Assembly (NCBI GenBank): GCA_016650295.1
Contig: JAENWA010000040.1
Span: forward strand, 1 to 43,741
DNA length: 43,741 nucleotides
From: Desulfuromonadales bacterium
GTDB lineage: Bacteria; Desulfobacterota; Desulfuromonadia; Geobacterales; Pseudopelobacteraceae
Direction: 5' to 3'
Position 1 is the first letter of the stretch; each line of letters opens with the position of its first letter. Below are positions 41,397-43,741 of the stretch, one piece after another. The notes under the pieces are model-generated. The model saw only the letters and a list, made by a program, of their open reading frames with translations. It did no database searches and was not told the DNA's origin. The position numbers and the translations under genes were made by a program.

Positions 41397-43741
41397 CTGT
41401 TCCCCGCACGAGCGGGGATGAACCGGAGATCGATTCCGAGGCCGCAAGGATTACCGCCTGTTCCCCGCACGAGCGGGGATGAACCGGGCGATTTCTCCAT
41501 CCCGTTCCAACTTTCCTACTGTTCCCCGCACGAGCGGGGATGAACCGTCCATGCGCTTCATCATGAATGCCGTCCAGTACTGTTCCCCGCACGAGCGGGG
41601 ATGAACCGTCAAATTACTGCCGTCCATCGGCGGGTCAAACCTGTTCCCCGCACGAGCGGGGATGAACCGATGGTCAGACCAACGCGCTCTTCACAGAGGA
41701 TCTGTTCCCCGCACGAGCGGGGATGAACCGGTGGTGATCGTCCAGGATATGATCATCAACCGCTGTTCCCCGCACGAGCGGGGATGAACCGGATGGCACC
41801 ATAGGGTATAAGCATGCAGCTGGCCTGTTCCCCGCACGAGCGGGGATGAACCGCTATCCGCGTGATGAACATTGACTTGCTCCCACTGTTCCCCGCACGA
41901 GCGGGGATGAACCGTGCGGTGCTTCTGGCGACGAGTTGAGCGTCTACTGTTCCCCGCACGAGCGGGGATGAACCGGACACGCAGGAATCGAAGTAGCGGA
42001 CTCCTGACTGTTCCCCGCACGAGCGGGGATGAACCGGCTGAAGGTAATCGCTCAATGGAAGGCCGGCGCTGTTCCCCGCACGAGCGGGGATGAACCGGCT
42101 CTGCCGAGATGTCTTTCAGAACCATTGAACTGTTCCCCGCACGAGCGGGGATGAACCGATAAATATTGAGAGGAGGGCAAAATGAGCACGCTGTTCCCCG
42201 CACGAGCGGGGATGAACCGCGGCATTTGAAGAGTGGTGGCAATCGGAATATCTGTTCCCCGCACGAGCGGGGATGAACCGCAGGCTGAAAAGCCGGAACC
42301 GGAACCGAGTTTCTGTTCCCCGCACGAGCGGGGATGAACCGTTCCGCCAAGCGCATTGTATTACTCTGTTACTCTGTTCCCCGCACGAGCGGGGATGAAC
42401 CGTGAGATACCTAAAAACCGAAGCCGACGACATTCTGTTCCCCGCACGAGCGGGGATGAACCGATATAATACATCTAACGAACAACGGGGGACAACTGTT
42501 CCCCGCACGAGCGGGGATGAACCGGCGAATATCAGGTGATGCAGATACTTTCTCCTCTGTTCCCCGCACGAGCGGGGATGAACCGACCCACCTTGAACCG
42601 CTCCGATACTGGCTTAGCTGTTCCCCGCACGAGCGGGGATGAACCGGCCGAAATGCCGGAACATTTTAGCGTGAATGACTGTTCCCCGCACGAGCGGGGA
42701 TGAACCGTCACGGCAACCGGCACAATAGCCCGTCATGATCTGTTCCCCGCACGAGCGGGGATGAACCTAAACATGATGATTAACGAGCAGGGTATCTGCC
42801 CTGTTCCCCGCACGAGCGGGGATGAACCGCAGTTTCTGAGCTTCTTCCTGTTTTGTGGTGACTGTTCCCCGCACGAGCGGGGATGAACCGGCACTGGTTG
42901 AATTAAAAAAGGATGGAATATACTGTTCCCCGCACGAGCGGGGATGAACCGCCGCAGATGGAAACGGTAAACACTACTGCATGCTGTTCCCCGCACGAGC
43001 GGGGATGAACCGCTTTGATCACAGTGAAGGACAAACGAGACAGGCTGTTCCCCGCACGAGCGGGGATGAACCGCCATCAGCCAAATCAAACTCTCTCTGA
43101 TCAGACTGTTCCCCGCACGAGCGGGGATGAACCGATTCCATTGCCCCCGGCGAAACCTTCGACCCTCTGTTCCCCGCACGAGCGGAGATGAACCGGCAAG
43201 GGCCTGCCGGTCTGGAAGGTCAATGTCCTGTTCCCCGCACGAGCGGGGATGAACCGGTTTGCAGCACTGACCGCGGAGTCAGGTACGGCTGTTCCCCGCA
43301 CGAGCGGGGATGAACCGAGATGATTGTAGACGTTCTTGCTCACTCCGGCCTGTTCCCCGCACGAGCGGGGATGAACCCCTCCGGCGGCAGTGGCCGCGGA
43401 CAACAAAAACCTGTTCCCCGCACGAGCGGGGATGAACCGGCGCAAAACTCCCTGCTGGTGGACTCCGTGTGCTGTTCCCCGCACGAGCGGGGATGAACCG
43501 GATGAGAAATTCATGGATCTTCGCGATCACATCTGTTCCCCGCACGAGCGGGGATGAACCGGCATGGCTAACACCTACAAAACAATGTCAGATCTGTTCC
43601 CCGCACGAGCGGGGATGAACCGTTAGAGTTTGAGGGTAAAGACCCTGCTTACATCTGTTCCCCGCACGAGCGGGGATGAACCGTTAATTTCATATCCCTG
43701 TCCGTAATTTTGACGCTGTTCCCCGCACGAGCGGGGATGAA
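41397..43741 (+). CRISPR. Type I-E CRISPR array, 39 repeats (last truncated by window end), 38 spacers
   Basis: The repeat is 29 bp, CTGTTCCCCGC-ACGA-GCGGGGATGAACCG, with the CCCCGC/GCGGGG hairpin cut by Cas6e. The period is 61 bp with 32-bp spacers, except spacer 7 (41792-41824), which is 33. Three repeats vary: number 23 (42740) ends in T, number 30 (43167) has GGAG in the stem arm, and number 33 (43350) ends in C. The leader and cas genes are on the left, so older spacers lie to the right; the array continues past the window. The regular repeat also generates long meaningless open frames on the minus strand. Confidence 0.99.

Noticed and set aside
41353-43545. Long minus-strand open frames across the array with repeated HPRSCGEQ, SSPLVRGT and RFIPARAGN peptides
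   Set aside because: They are translations of the 29-bp CRISPR repeat in three frames; such annotations are a known artefact.

Overview
The window looks like a chromosome segment of a Geobacter-type member of the Desulfuromonadota. The reasons are the density of multiheme c-type cytochromes, a bc-type quinol-oxidising pair resembling CbcA/CbcB, c-heme-binding sensor proteins, NtrC-type regulators, near-consensus sigma-54 promoters, and a citrate synthase of the eukaryote-like type known from Geobacteraceae. This assignment is inferred from gene content.

Layout. (1) 1-5.0 kb: the start of a DUF485 transporter partner and an IclR regulator on the minus strand, with a near-perfect 28-bp palindrome in front of the regulator. 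Then an orphan CHASE4-like/HAMP/PAS histidine kinase and an SPFH-type protein with a C-terminal GYF_2-like domain. (2) 5.4-8.5 kb: two copies of a small-gene module, each with two tiny membrane proteins and a two-TM zinc-ribbon protein. Each has its own GG-N10-GC promoter, and the second copy's zinc-ribbon gene is inverted. (3) 8.7-15.6 kb: two two-component systems. One is a c-heme-binding histidine kinase convergent with an NtrC-type regulator. The other is a GAF/PAS hybrid kinase overlapping a second NtrC-type regulator whose GAFTGA loop reads GAFTNA. (4) 16.0-19.6 kb: a sigma-54 operon with a small membrane protein, a degenerate receiver, another small membrane protein, a heptaheme cytochrome with an EF-hand (CbcA-like), a di-heme cytochrome b (CbcB-like) and a four-TM protein. 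(5) 20.3-26.4 kb: a second sigma-54 operon with a third near-identical small protein, a 57-aa membrane protein, a pentaheme cytochrome, a Tat-exported four-cluster Fe-S protein, an NrfD/HybB-type membrane subunit, a 12-heme c7-repeat cytochrome, a kinase-less copy of the heme sensor and a paralogue of the four-TM protein. (6) 26.7-30.6 kb: M24 peptidase, citrate synthase, desulfoferrodoxin and a DnaQ-like exonuclease. (7) 30.7-43.7 kb: a complete type I-E CRISPR-Cas locus in the order cas3-casABCDE-[DUF1016 nuclease cassette]-cas1-cas2-array. The array has 39 repeats (the last cut by the window end) and 38 spacers.

How it fits together. Regions 2-5 read as one redox island: periplasmic heme sensors and NtrC-type regulators would act through sigma-54 promoters on two quinone/cytochrome complexes that pass electrons from the inner membrane to periplasmic multiheme carriers. 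The least explained part is a family of at least seven small membrane proteins sharing a Q-x-x-P transmembrane motif. Four sigma-54 promoters lie directly in front of members of this family. The second unusual part is the DUF1016 cassette that splits the cas operon. It is flanked by 33-bp repeats, led by about 0.6 kb of back-to-back palindromes, and the nuclease gene itself carries two in-frame palindromic units.
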